A program made the translations under genes and the position numbers. DNA of 64,000 nt from Blasia pusilla (Eukaryota > Marchantiophyta > Marchantiopsida > Blasiales). The first letter of the stretch is position 1. The number at the start of each line of letters is the position of its first letter. The stretch lies in contig CM114275.1 of assembly GCA_050084515.1 (NCBI GenBank), forward strand, positions 5,332,001 to 5,396,000. The letters run 5' to 3'. This document shows positions 35,201 to 47,388 of the stretch, piece by piece. The notes beneath the pieces are model-generated. The model saw only the letters and a program-made list of their open reading frames with translations, had not been told where the DNA came from and ran no database searches.

Positions 35201-38200
35201 ACCATTTGACTGTCTGGAAGATGAACAATCAATCTCACAATACTTGGTTGCTCTACATGTAGACTAAACTTGAAGATTCGCCAACATGCTTCTGAAGAAG
35301 AAACGTACCTTCATACCATACAATATAAATATTGTTAGAGTCCCACTTAATATCATAGGAAAATTTGGGAGATCTTGAAAGATAGAAGGGATCAAAATAC
35401 CTTGCATCAAGATATAATGATGTCTCATCAATAGTATCCTCTCCTGATGTAGTATTTGCCAAGATATATGATATGGCATCAGATCCTTTGTACACATACT
35501 TATAAAAGCACTTTACTGCCAAGATGCTATTTTTTATCTCCAATTTGATATGAAAATCAAATAAAGTACATAACATTGGATTGTATGGAACCACCCAACG
35601 ATTATCAAAGTCATGATTTGACTTATTTATCAATCTGCCATTATCACGCCTGCATAAACACATATAAAAGTATGTTAATAGTTGGGGAAAAAAGATAGCA
35701 CACTAATAGAAAAACATTAAATGACAAAATAAACAACAAAACCAATGAATTACCTCTTGTAAATAGGATATCCATCCTCATTCTCCATTGTCATTGATGC
35801 AAAGAGCATTTGGTATCTTTTGGAACATTTTTTTGTCGTTTTATCCGTGCAAGGTGTAGTTGGATGTGCTACTCCACACGGACCATGAATCATATAATTT
35901 CTTACAGTAGAATGTAGCCTAGGATGAGTCATGGGATTCGAAATCTCAACAGATATATTATCGTCAAAATCAGAGGTTGTCCTTGGCTTATCCTCAGAAG
36001 CAAGAATAATTAGGATATGCACATGTGGTAGCCCTTTCTTTTGGAACTTGACCATATGAATGCATCATACCAATCGACCCAAAATATGCTTATCCAATAT
36101 AAGTCTCAACAACTCCTCCTTATTTTGTTGGAAAACACGTACAACCAGGTCAGGAAGATCAGACGTTGATTGCCCATGAAGCAGAGCAGAAGTAATCTCT
36201 GGCCATTTAGGATTGCAAGTCATAGTCAAAAAGTAGTCAGGCTTCCCAAAATGTCTCATAATGGCCATAGCATCATGGTACAATTGATGCATGTGACGGG
36301 GTCCTCCTATGAAAGACGAAGGTAAGATAATACGTCTCCCTATGCCTTGACCGTTCACATCATGTCGAGTCATGGCATCTCTGACACCTTGGTATAAATC
36401 AGCTCTCAACTCTTTTTCATGCAATTGTATCCAAGTTAGCCGTTGCATTTCGATAGTTGCATACATATCCACCATATATTCTTGAGTAATACGACCAAAC
36501 CTCAACAACTGATTATTATCCATAGCGTTAGCTCACATTTGAAGTCTGAATGAAGCAAATTGTAAAGTTGTAATGGTCTTTGAACTCGCCTCATGAGTGG
36601 TAAACTCACCTTGAATTCTTCCATCTCTACAATATCATCTCTATCTTCGTCCATCATAGCATCCCCTCTTAATGGCAGATCATCTCTATGATCATGTTGC
36701 CCTTGCAAAGGTATCCTAGGATGCCAACCTGCTTCACCATAAACAAAAGGCAAAACAAAGTGCAATGGGATATATGCTTCATTCAAGTCTGACAGACGAC
36801 AAATCCCTCCTCCATGTAATCGAACAATAATATCACGTCCTTCTACTGGCTCACTCCCATCTTCAGGCAAAATAGCTGCAATCTCTGAAGCAACAGGCAA
36901 GGTGTATCGTTTTGCATCGAGACCTCGCTTACTACCCTTAAGAACAATATGAAAGTCAGAATTACATGGATCAATAGCCCCATTTCGAAATAAAGCCACA
37001 TATGGATTATGGGCATGTAACATATATTGTAATCCCCTTAAGATCTCTGGCCTCAATTGATCCCGATAATCTCCACTCATAATCCTTCTTCTATGTTCCA
37101 TTTGATGCTCATCATCATGAATATAAATTTGCGCGAATTGTGGAGGAGCACCACTTTCAGCATGAAGAGGTCCAATAGAATGATATATACCACCTTGAAT
37201 CCTAAAGTTTCCTGTACCGCCTCGTTGCTCTGTCACATGTGCCCCAGTAGATGCCAATTGAAGAGCACTATTATAGGCATGTGCATTACGCAAAAAATGA
37301 AGACTATTTGAACTCATACCATAAAGTAATTCTGCTAGTATAGAAGGTGAAGCTGTCAAATATGGTAATTGACTCTTACCATGCCCACAACACATACTAA
37401 AAGGCAAGCTTATAAACCTAGTATACTTCACTCTCTCACACTTCCAATGTAGAACATTGCAAGTCGGACAAACAACATTCATAAGTCCAACACTAAAACG
37501 GCCAGTCATACTATCAATACAATCTCCCAACCTAAGAATTCGAACGTGATTCTCTTCAAAGTTAGGAATACGTGCAATATTGAGCAACTTTTTCAAATTC
37601 ACAACCCTTCTAGATCCCACATTTGGAATCAAGTCATGTACATTGTCTTCATTTTCTTCCATGTGGCCTTCACGATTGGCTGCATTGGCATCGCTCCTTA
37701 TCAACGGATCACAAACATGTGCAATCTCATGTACTTCATCCAAATGTGATCCCACATTTGGAATCGAGGCATGTACATTGTCTTCATTCACTTCCATGTG
37801 GCCTTCACAATTAGGTCCATTGGCATCATTCCTTATCAACGAATCGCCAACATGTGCAATCTCATGTACTTCGTCCAAATGAGCATGTCTTCTTCTTTGG
37901 CCCTCAACTCGAGCAACTTGAAGCATGTGAGATAATCGTAGAGGATTGGTAGGAACTGGAAGACTGCAAGCAAAGGTTAAGAAATTAATATATATGATTA
38001 TAATAAGAATAAATATACATACAAACATATCTATATTAAATTTGAGTATATAGTTTAGAAATATACATTGGAGATGGAAAGACCACAATCCTAGAATTTG
38101 GAATAGCTTCAACTTCATGACGTACCATAATTGGCCCGCAAAAAAATGTGTTATTAGAAATCATTCATAAAAATTTAAGACCAAGTAGGAAGCATCAATA

Positions 38201-38287
38201 ATAAAAGTATGTAAAGCATATCTTGTATTAGCTTGAGTATGAAAGTCATTAGTAGTCATAGCCTCGACTTCCTCTCTAGGAAGAAGA
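32271..38287 (-). mobile_element. Helitron (rolling-circle transposon), boundaries tentative
   Basis: It encodes a RepHel protein on the minus strand. The 3' end is placed at 32271, where the minus strand reads CATTCTTATTAA followed by T. The duplicated fragments at 3.88 and 20.25 kb end almost identically (CATTCTTATTAG then T). The 5' end is tentatively TC at 38287-38286, next to an A/T target; the sequence does not force this choice. Adjacent sequence on the right is a Gypsy relic. Confidence 0.75.
32402..38118 (-). pseudogene. RepHel: Helitron Rep endonuclease plus PIF1-like helicase
   Basis: The protein nicks and unwinds DNA for rolling-circle transposition. The N-terminal exon (38118 to about 36525) has a Cys-rich segment with CPTCNVLHWKC and the Helitron-like domain. 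Next (36523-36065) comes WIQLHEKELRADLYQGVRDA with FLTMTCNPKWPEI. The HUH motif GLPHVHILIIL and the tyrosine motif FYKYVYKG follow (36040-35460). The helicase has Walker A GPGGTGKTFLYN (about 34.0 kb), Walker B LIVWDEAP (33.68 kb), GGDFRQLLPVV, and a C-terminal FSHGQLYVALSRV. The helicase is divided by AT-rich introns. A TGA replaces the expected Trp/Tyr just before the HUH motif (36064), and other frame breaks occur. So this copy is probably inactive, although the stop could be a base error. Confidence 0.85.
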
Positions 38288-38289
38288 TG

Positions 38290-39458
38290 TGGTGAAATTG
38301 GTAGATATGTCAGCTAGGCCAGCGATAGAGCAGGCCATGATCACACCAGGTGTGGTCTTGTTGGATAACCGAGCAAGAGTGTTTCACTTGGTTAGTCCCA
38401 CAGTTATAGTGTTTACTAGCGTTTCGTAGTGCGTCCTACTTGATTCGGGAGTGCAACCCTTAATGTCAAGGAAGGCAGTGTGTTTAGCGTTAGGATTACA
38501 AAAAGGCGATAGTGAGCACTGTCCCTTTTAGATACATACCTCTATTAGCCATGGGGGCGTATCACCCACGCAATACATGATTCGATGGGAGTTAGTAGTT
38601 AGCCTCCATCCATAGCATAAGTTAGATAGTGCGATGGTACGCACTCGGGCGATTATGACACCGATAGAGTCATATGATGTGTTGGTAGGGAGTACAGTGT
38701 TGTAATCCCTTGGTTTTATCTTGGATTTTTTGGAGGAGACGTCTTATCCGCCAGGGTGGCGATCAGGTGAGCTATCTCCCTATGGTGTTTTCAGGGGTAG
38801 TGGTGGTCGACCACGTGAGGATACGGTGACCACGTTGGCAACATTCACAGATGGAATTAGTTAATCAAGAGAGTTCGGGGAGAGGAGCACACATACAGAG
38901 AACATTCCCATAGCAAAGAGTCCCATGGAGAGACATGTCAGGGTGGGTGTCTCTTCCCATGGTGCGGAGCTTCTTTATCGTTGTTGGGTACGAGCCTTAA
39001 GGTGGAGAGGAGCTCGTGAGGCAGATGTGGATCTACTGCTTGTGTCTTGGAGCAGATAGAGTCAGGTGACGGTTGTGCTCTTGGACTAGAGACTTCATAT
39101 CTACGAGTATCACACGTATTGTGTGGCAGCATTTGGAGTAGGATATGAGAGTGATAGATCTCTTTGGAGTGATAAACACAACGTGTATTTGCAGTGTTGC
39201 GAGGATGTCGACACCTATGGTGCTAGATGTGTATATGATAGTAGATCATGTTGGGTACATATATGTGTGCTATCTGGAGTTAGGAGGACCCAACTACCAA
39301 TTAGGGGATGGTTATGGGATCTCGATATATATGCGTGAGTGTATTTTGTTTATGAGTGGATCTACTCGTATATTGGGAAGATTGGTGTTGTGTGGTGTGT
39401 AGATGTGACCAATGATGAGGGTTGTGTAACTTGTGCAGCGATGTGTATGCGCATGACA
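38290..39458 (+). pseudogene. Relic of the DNMT/PHD Gypsy family: gag end, protease, DNMT start
   Basis: It begins with gag C-terminal sequence (LVDMSARPAIEQAM), then a protease remnant with the ancestral VLLDSGVQPLM active site. This is followed by the start of the methyltransferase, whose GATCTCTTTGGAGTGAT at about 39156 matches motif I of the copy at 59162. The rest of DNMT, RT and integrase is deleted, and the sequence rejoins at the end of the PHD region and the 3' UTR. Homology to 58.37-59.21 and 62.04-62.28 kb is clear base by base. Many stops. Confidence 0.75.
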
Positions 39459-39460
39459 AT

Positions 39461-40051
39461 TATCCCATCTTAGTTAGACGTAGGTAGAGTTCTATCGCGT
39501 CTACAACATAGACGATTAGCGGGTTGTTCGGGTGTAGCTTCGTCTTGAGATGTCGGATGAGGTTGGCAACAGGTCTCTTGCCTCAACAACATTGTTTATG
39601 GTGATTTCTCTTTTGTGGTCTTAGTCATTCAAATGACCCATTGACCAAGTCAACGATCATCCGATAAATTATGCACGCATGTTACCGTTTGGAGGCTATT
39701 TTTTGGGGAAGATCATTTTTGCTCTTCCCAAGGGTATAAGAGAGGGAGAGATGGCTTTCTCAAGCCCTCTTTCTCATGTTGAGCCTTAGGAGTACCGTAC
39801 CTCTCTTGCCTGTGTGTGTGTAGGAACTAGGTGCTAGCGTCCAGATTCTCTTAAAGCAGAGGTGGATGTGGCTCGATATGGCGATCTAGATTCAAGAGTG
39901 GAGTTTTAGGTCGGGTAAGCCATTTTTACTTTGATTTTTTCGTGGGGTCTCAGTGTATGTGCGTGAGTGTATTTTTTTTATGATTGGATCTACCCATATT
40001 GGGAAGATCGATGTTGTGTAGATGTGACAAGCGATGTGTATGCGCACGACA
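39461..40051 (+). repeat. 3' LTR of the Gypsy relic
   Basis: About 591 bp, ending TGCGCACGACA. It is colinear with the LTR at 62285-62900 and has TATAAG at 39735-39740. An extra copy of its last 140 bases lies just before it (about 39317-39458). Confidence 0.75.
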
Positions 40052-40923
40052 ACCCGCAACAACCTGATCGTAGTAATATGAGAAACCAAGTTCACAATTT
40101 GCAAAGAACCCTATGGAAATCAGCAAAGAAATAATGACGTAGTGCGCAATGAATGGCAAGGAATAAGCTTAACAACGAGCACATATTCATACAGTCGCAA
40201 ACAAGAAAATAGGCTCCATGGTGAATTACAAGTTTACAAGTGGTAGTGAAGATCGTTGAATGCTTGAGTTAGACAGTCCGCAATCAGAGATGAAAACCAA
40301 CACTTGAATGCGCGAGTCACAAAGTCCCTGATTAGAGACGTCAATCAACACCGTGAGCAACCAGGTTTAGGTCAAGAAATGATGAGGCAAGAAACAAGAG
40401 AACAAGAGTATGCATGAACATGCAAGAAAAAATGAGGAGTTTGAGAGTTTCACTCGTAAATGGAGATGGAAAGGAAAGAAGAGTCTTTTTTTGTTGCGCA
40501 TGTGCATGGCTGGATGTAGTTTAGAACGCCTTCCCCAACCATCGCATGAGCAAATGTTCAATAAAGATTCAACCCAAAAAAAAAGTTAGGGCAGGCTGAA
40601 TCGATCTAGATCTCAAAGACGATTAAAGATCTTGGAGTTGATCAATCGGCTTGCAAACACACAAGAAGCACCCAGAGTATGAACAAACCAACAACATTGG
40701 CACTCTACTCTTTACCAACACACCTAATCTCAGCTTGGGCTTCGCATGAATGGGGACAACAGTGGACACATCATCCGTATGTATAGCGAGATGTCTAGCT
40801 TGACATCCTTCCCAATGAGAATGGAAAAACCTGATGTGGCGCAACCCCTAACAGCCATTAAATTTGATGCCTATATATAGAGGTTGTAACAAGTACTAGT
40901 GAACTATCAATCCTTTCACATTC
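40052..40923. other. Unassigned spacer with a 48-bp tandem repeat
   Basis: Two imperfect 48-bp tandem units lie at 40257-40304 and 40305-40352. A TATATATAG box lies at about 40874. I see no gene. Confidence 0.4.
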
Positions 40924-41195
40924 CTCGCGCCTATTCATCCTCGGGTTTTCTAACTCGAGGTTGGATTGGTACTGTGATCCTTGTAAGGAATTATCCTGTA
41001 AAATAAGAATAAATTTGTTACGTTCTCCTAACTAGTGTAAAGGATACTATAGCACAGTGGGCAACTCCTTCCCCTTCAAAACAGCTGGTCGTATGTTCAA
41101 ATCCGGATGGGATGCTCGCTTTTGCCCAAGTGTCCCTCACCGCTTAACTCGACTTTCATCCTCCATGGCCTAATCTGAGGATGAATAGGCACGAG
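40924..41195. mobile_element. Small inverted-repeat element containing tRNA-like A and B boxes
   Basis: About 272 bp with imperfect 24-bp terminal inverted repeats (core GCCTATTCATCCTC at 40929-40942 and its complement at 41177-41190). Inside are TAGCACAGTGGG (41050-41061) and GTTCAAATCC (41095-41104), which resemble RNA polymerase III A and B boxes at tRNA spacing. No cloverleaf folds well, so it is not a tRNA gene. It may be a MITE or a SINE-derived unit. Confidence 0.45.
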
Positions 41196-41217
41196 TTTGA
41201 CTCCTGTGCCATGCACG

Positions 41218-41860
41218 TGTCGTGCGCATACTCATCGCTACACAATATATATCGTCATCATCAAACACACATACAAACATGCATGATCCCATGCTAACTC
41301 ATGGCACCCAAACACAGAGGCTAGAAGTACCAAAACATCTCCAATAACAAATAAGGTCAAATCTCTCTCACAACACCATAGCTCTCACATGTGTGCACTC
41401 TCACATATCTCTCTCGATGTCAAACCAAACCCACTCTCCTAATGAAAGGCTTGGGTTACACTCACAAGGCAAAGGGACCATAGCTCGACCGCCTGTGCCA
41501 AGAGGTTCAAAAAAGAGAGAATGAGCTCTCAACCTCTCTCTCCTTGAGGTATACCTCTCCCCTCTTCCAAACTCTCTCCATGGTAACCTATGCTCCCAAG
41601 TCACCTCCTTGGTTCTTGACCTGATGTAGGAGATAAAGGGCCATTTCCCAAAATAGAAATTCGACCATATACTCAAAATGATAATTACCCATAATAGTAA
41701 GTTCCTTAATATGGCTCCAAATGAGTTGAACCGAAGGAAAAACTTGCTCTCTCAAGTTTCCCGGGGCCTCAAAAGTCATCCTCGACCTCCTGAGTCTGTC
41801 CTCCACTACTCGCGAAGGCGCTCTACTAGATCTCACCAATCTATCCTAAAAGATGTGACA
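41218..41860 (-). repeat. 3' LTR of the MULE-split Gypsy element, 643 bp
   Basis: TGTCGTGCGC at the left and GATGTGACA at the right. It is a subfamily different in the middle from 62285-62900 but with the same tips. A solo LTR of this subfamily is at 44774-45423. Confidence 0.78.
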
Positions 41861-41867
41861 CTTTTTG

Positions 41868-41996
41868 TGCGCATACACATCGCTACACAATATACATCGC
41901 TGTCACCGACCACACACACAAACACGCACGATCCCATGCTAACTCATGGCTCCCAAACACAGAGGAGAGAAGTACCAAAATATCTCCAATCGCCCC
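41868..41996 (-). repeat. Extra copy of the LTR end region in the 3' UTR
   Basis: About 130 bases nearly equal to the LTR end at 41218-41350, placed just inside the 3' LTR. The same arrangement is seen in the other two family members. Confidence 0.7.
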
Positions 41997-42170
41997 CCTA
42001 AGTGGTGGGTAGGTCCCTCTAACTCTAGATAGTCATCTATCCCTACCTACTATGACAAACATCTTTAGGATGCTAAGAGCAAAAAGGCCGGGTGCTCATG
42101 TGACCCCATCGTTAGTCACCTTCTTGTCATCCATGTCACAGACATAAGTTGGAATCTAGAATTACCTACT

Positions 42171-42566
42171 CTATGTACATCTGGGATAGATCCATCGTCC
42201 CTGAAGAACCCTAGTGAGAGATGGCGTCAAACATGCCATATGCCATCCTCTCGAACACCCATCACAGACTAGCATAGTGGCTACACCACGGGCGGAACCA
42301 CACAACATACATTGTAAGCCTGTAGGAACTACTGCTAAGCTCGAATCAACCGTATTGTCAATGTTCGGAAGGTGACATGGCGCACACTTACGCACATGGT
42401 CCTTCCAAACCATACAATCGTGTCCCTCCAATAAGAGAACATCACGAGATAAGATGGAAAAATCTCACGCACTTTCAAGATGGTGCGCCATGCAGTCACA
42501 TCCAACGTCGTGGGTGTCGTCTGCTGCAAGTAGACATAGTCTCCCTGATGAAACCTCCAGATAGTA
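42171..42566 (-). pseudogene. Integrase C-terminus with PHD finger (MULE-split copy, 3' part)
   Basis: After the MULE break the minus strand continues with FHQGDYVYLQQ and TTPTTLDVTA, matching the integrase at 61.7 kb. It ends with a PHD-type zinc finger: CMLC, CDGC, WHMAC, then WIYPRC. The ligand spacing Cys4-His-Cys3 is nearly complete here; only one late Cys is changed to Tyr. In the other copy (61927-62070) the CDGC pair is lost. PHD fingers read histone tails, so this domain could replace the chromodomain as a chromatin reader. Upstream parts of this element lie at 54.09-58.3 kb. Confidence 0.8.
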
Positions 42567-43370
42567 GGTTGATAACAGGGGCTGGTATTCATGCAGGAGA
42601 GAGTAAGAGAGGAGAGGAAGAGAGGTGAGTCTCTCTTAAAAAAAAAGGTAGAATATGCCTCCTCTCTTCAAAACTTTCTGACGTTTTTGAAATTTTGGTT
42701 TGCTTTCAAATTCAAGAAATCTTTAGAAGAGAGTATTAGTGGACCACATTCGGGCCTAAAATAACCTTCTTTTTCCAGGCTTGGAAAAAATAAGTAGACA
42801 TCAGAATACCACTGCAAACATCCTTCCATCACTCTCCATGTGAGCCTACCTTTTCTTCACAAAATTGGGTTTAGGGGTGTTATTGTTGGAGGACCATCGA
42901 CACATAATTTGACGAGTACAAACAATTCCATCTCAATGAAAGGTTCTAATAAAGGCTGTGACTATGGTGTCAATAGACTCTTGTGCCTTTTAGGGTTTAA
43001 TTTCTCAAAAGATGTGGTTGAGATTATGGACTGTTGACTCTTCATGCAGAAGGCATGAAATATCCTATCCGATCAATATTATTCCATGAGATGAGATTTT
43101 CCACAACAGAACAAACTACTAATCATTGTGCGTAGCCAAAGACTTTCATGAGTCTTGGTTGATGTTGGCTCATGAATGGGTGCATGAAGTCTACCATGGA
43201 CTGCTGTGCATTTGAGAACTTGGTTTTACCATTCTCTCAGCCACTGGAAAATGTATGCAACAAGAAGAAAACGTGCAAGGAAGGACTAAGAGGAAAATTG
43301 AAGCAAAAGGTTGGTAGCCGTCAGGAGTGAAGAGTAACTGATATGCACTCAGGTCCATTGATTCAGACAC

Positions 43371-43704
43371 GCAACCCGTTGGAATCTGATAGGTTGCACC
43401 CCTTGCAACCTACCGGCTTCAACCGATTGGTTGCAATTCTTGCAACCCGTCGAAATCCAACGGGTTGCAAGATACGTGACTGTCCACAAAAACCAATTCT
43501 ACTCTTCAGTTGGAGTGGTTCTCAACCATTTGGAACCGAACGGGTTATCAACCTCTCGAACCAAAGGTTAGAGTCCAAGAAAGCAAGCACACCACACCAA
43601 AAGAATCGAAGGTTACAAATTGGTCTTGGTACAGTGAAAAGACATCAGGAAAAATGTAAATGTGAGAAGACATCGGGCAACCCAACGATTTCCAACGGAT
43701 TGCA
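43371..43704. repeat. Palindrome cluster 1 (about 4-5 copies)
   Basis: Diverged copies of the 29-bp palindrome (half-site TGCAACCCGTCGGA and its complement) at about 43371, 43403, 43440, 43521 (partial) and 43677. They lie beyond the 3' end of the methyltransferase-like gene. Confidence 0.85.
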
Positions 43705-44773
43705 AAAGTAGAAAAAGCCTCACCCCAATACTGGACTGTGATAAAAAATAACATTAGACCATAAGCGTGAAGAGAATTGGGTATGTTGAAAAAATACACT
43801 TTATTTAAAATCGTTTGCGAGTCGGTTATTTACATCTGATTTCCTGAACAAGAAAATATAGTCTATGATTTCTTCAGCCTCGTCATCTAAAAAAATTTTC
43901 CTAACTCTTGTCGGTTCATGTACAAGAGACTTCTCAAGGCTAGTCAATGTGGCTCCTCTGCACGATTGTAGATTGGAAGTGAGAAGGAAGGAGGATCCAA
44001 GAGCCTTGTCCCCCTAGGAACACCGTATCGGTCCCATGTTACCCCCGAAGAGTCCCAACGCTTGCCTTGATAGGTGATTTTGAAGCTTCTGCAAACGGAA
44101 ACCCATTGATGTCAATATTTTCTCCTTCCTCGGGAACCAACACATCTCAACTCCAGAACGCTTCAAATGCAAATCACTTACACTCACTCGTCATCATCCG
44201 ATAGCTCCTCCACAATCACCGCTGGCCTTGCCCTTCCGATTTTTGGGATCACTGGTAGTGAGGATGGAGTCACAACCAATGGCTCCAATGCATGTTCCTT
44301 TATCCATACAGGAAACTTGTAAACGCCCATCACCCTCTCGTAGTCTGACTTTGCCTCTCTGAAAAGTGAAAACAAGGTGTTCCTAGACTCAAGGCAAAAA
44401 ATGTTTCGCCCACTATGCAAAATAGCTCTAACACTTGCCCCAGAAAGACCCACCAAATCAAGCACCAAATCACATGGCCTCAAACACAGCTCCATAAAGG
44501 TCTGTAGGAGTGCGGGTGATTTTTCCCTCCCTTCAAGCACTGGCATCCCTTCTTCAACGACGATTCTCGGGGTAAATTGGAGAGGCTGTTAAGTATGAAT
44601 CCATCTGAACGTGGATCAACAAGATCTTGTAGCTCAAAAACCTCGAACCTATGCTCTGGTATGACAAAGCAATATACAGAGGAGTATTCGATCTGCAAAC
44701 AACACAACCATACAAATCAACTAAAAATTGATGGAAGGAAGAGGTGTTCTAGGAGCAACCTGACGGAATCCGA

Positions 44774-45423
44774 TGTATCATGCGCATACAAATCGCTACA
44801 CAACATATATCGATGTCATCGAACACACATACAAACATGCACGATCCCATGCTAACTCATGGCATCCAAACAACGAGACAAGAAGTACTAAAATATCTCC
44901 AATAAAGTAAGATCCAATCTCTCTCTACACCATCTCACACCATAGCTCTCAAAGGTGTGCACTCTCTCTCATGTCAAACCAAACCCACTCTCCTAATGAG
45001 AGGCTTTGGGTTACACTCACAAGGCAAGGGACCATAGCTCCGCCGCCTCATGCCAAGAGTTTGAACAAAGAGAGAATGAGCTTTCAAGCTCTCTCTCCTT
45101 GAGGTATACCCCTCGCCTCTCCCAAGCTCTCTCCATGGTAACCTAATCTCCCAAGTCACCTCCTTGGCTCTTAACCTGATGTAGGAGGTCAAGGGAAACT
45201 TACCAAAAATAGAAAGTCGATCATATACTCAAAATGGCACTTACCTAAAATAGTAAGTTCCTCAATATGGATCCAAATGAGCGAAACGAAGGGGAAACCT
45301 GCTCTCTCAAGCAACAGCAGCAGCAGGGGCCTCAACAGGTCACCCTCGACCTATTAGGCGTGTCCTCCACTACTCACAAAGGCGCTCTACTAGATCTCAC
45401 CGATCTATCCTAAAGACGTGACA
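44774..45423 (-). repeat. Solo LTR inserted in a palindrome unit
   Basis: 650 bp from TGTATCATGCG to GACGTGACA, the same subfamily as 41218-41860. The left half-palindrome (about 44754-44773) and right half (45424-45435) flank it and together form one unit. Confidence 0.8.
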
Positions 45424-45511
45424 GATGGGTTGCAAATGAAAGATGTCACCAAGGAAATTTGCATTTAGGGGGCCCAGAGCATTCATACGCGTTGCCCACC
45501 AACCGTGGATG

Positions 45512-45825
45512 TGCAACCCGTCGGGTTCCAAAGGGTTTCCCATATGCAACTCGTCGGAATCCGACGGACACACCCCAGAACCTGACGAGTTGGTCCTGCA
45601 ACCCGTCAGAGCCCGACGAGTTGCATAGTCTGTCTGCAACCCGTCGGACTTAGATCGGTTGCACAAGGAATTTTAGGGGGGTGCTGCAATCCATCGGAGT
45701 CCGACGGGTTGCACGACCCACTCCCTCTCTGGGTGTGTTTTGCAACCTATCAGAGTCCGACGGGTTGGAGGACCCACTCCCTCTCTGGGTGTGTTTTGCA
45801 ATCCGTCAAAGTCCGACGGGTTGCA
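45512..45825. repeat. Palindrome array 2 (about 7 copies)
   Basis: Copies start at about 45512, 45545, 45597, 45635, 45685, 45741 and 45797. The last three have a 56-bp period and share the spacer GACCCACTCCCTCTCTGGGT. The array lies between exons of the methyltransferase-like gene. Confidence 0.9.
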
Positions 45826-47194
45826 GGAAAGAACGAAAACAATTGCAGCAAAAAAAAAGAAAAAGGAAGCATTAGTTTTTCGAACTTACCAAGACTTGGT
45901 TTGTAGCCAACCTTAGCGGGTAGTCGTTCTTCACTACCTAAGAATGTAGTGTTTGCCACTTCAACAACCACTTCACGCAGTGTAAGTTGAAGAGCTCATC
46001 CTCACTTCCCGTGTCAATTGGATACGCGTTGGCAAAAGAGAACATCAACGCGATCCGGTCATATATGAATGGAATGTTCCAATCTGGAGCTGTGTCGCAT
46101 GGGTTCTTTGCCCACAATCTAAGCCCCGACGGTAGATCTACGATGAGAAGGTCCACTGCAAGCTCCTCAAGTACCCCATCGACGGTCCATGGGGCATGGC
46201 TGTCCCTACAGTGTCAGCTTCTCCAGGGCTGGCGTGGACACTTGTGTTGAGAACTTCTCTAGTTCTTCCAGCAGTGATGTCTGATGCAACAGGATTGTGG
46301 TTTTTGATGCTTCATCCTTGTGCCTCCCCAATGATAAGGGAGTATAGACAACATTCTGGTCCCCCCCCATTGGAGGAACCAAGTGTCTCCCTCTTTCACT
46401 TCTCGCGAGTGGGATGTCTGCTTGTTGGGGTCTCCGTGACCTCGGAATCCACAAGATTTGATTTGGGGGCCTCCCTTAGTCGTCCTTCTTGCCTTGATGA
46501 TCCTGCTTTGGATGGTTTGGGGGCCTTCACCTTGGATTTCAACCCCCCAGTGGACTTGTCTTTTGCCATTATTTTTTTTAACAAAATCTCCGCCGCCTCA
46601 ATCGCTTGTACCTCGGCATCCCCTTCGAAGTACTCCTCCGTCTTGAAAATGTTTGGGATGTCCTCCTCACCAGCAGCTAGCGCATTATACAAGTCTTGCA
46701 TTGCTGGATCAGTCAGCTCATCGGGGTCGTCGAAGTCCAAGCAGATTGGACAGTTAAGCACTTTCCAAGGGCTCATCTCGAGAGCCAAGTCTAACGTCAT
46801 ACATGGAGAATCCTTTGCCATTCAGAGTATCTGCCCATAGCTTGAGTGCTATCGGGAACCTCTTCCATGTTCTTGCGTTCACACATGAGGTCAAGAATCT
46901 GAACACCATTCTCTGTAGAGCTTGATGGCGGGATGAATCGGCAGCTTGATCTTGAAGCTCCTTTTTTTGGTTGAAGTCCCGTTTCTTCGGGTCGCCAATC
47001 TCCTCGTCGACATCCCCCTGCGGCATAATGTGGCTCTTGAACATCATCTTGAACTTGAGGTTCTTTTCGGCTTATCCTGGATGTCATTCAACCACAATTC
47101 GAACTCTTCCGCCGATTCTGAAATCGGCGGAGGAGAGGAAGAACTTGCTGCAGGTTGCAGGCGTGTCCTACTAGGATGGCTACACTTGAGATTG

Positions 47195-47388
47195 TGCAAC
47201 CCATCGGACTCTGATGGGTTTCAGGCTACTCAATAGAGAGCCAAAAGGAATCTGTTGGAGTCCGACGGATTGCAAATACGGCAACAAGTTCTTCCTCTCG
47301 CAACCGAAGGCAACGGGTTGCAGCTATCGTTAACGATTACTTGATTTTACACGGGTTAACCAAACCGTCGGAGTCCGACGAGTTGAAA
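47195..47388. repeat. Palindrome cluster 3 (about 4 copies)
   Basis: Units lie near 47195, 47247, 47299 and 47359, partly diverged. They occupy the intron that starts at the GTAAGT donor (47427). Confidence 0.85.

Noticed and set aside
41041-41115. A functional tRNA gene
   Set aside because: A and B box matches are present, but the T-stem and acceptor stem do not pair, so no cloverleaf can be drawn.
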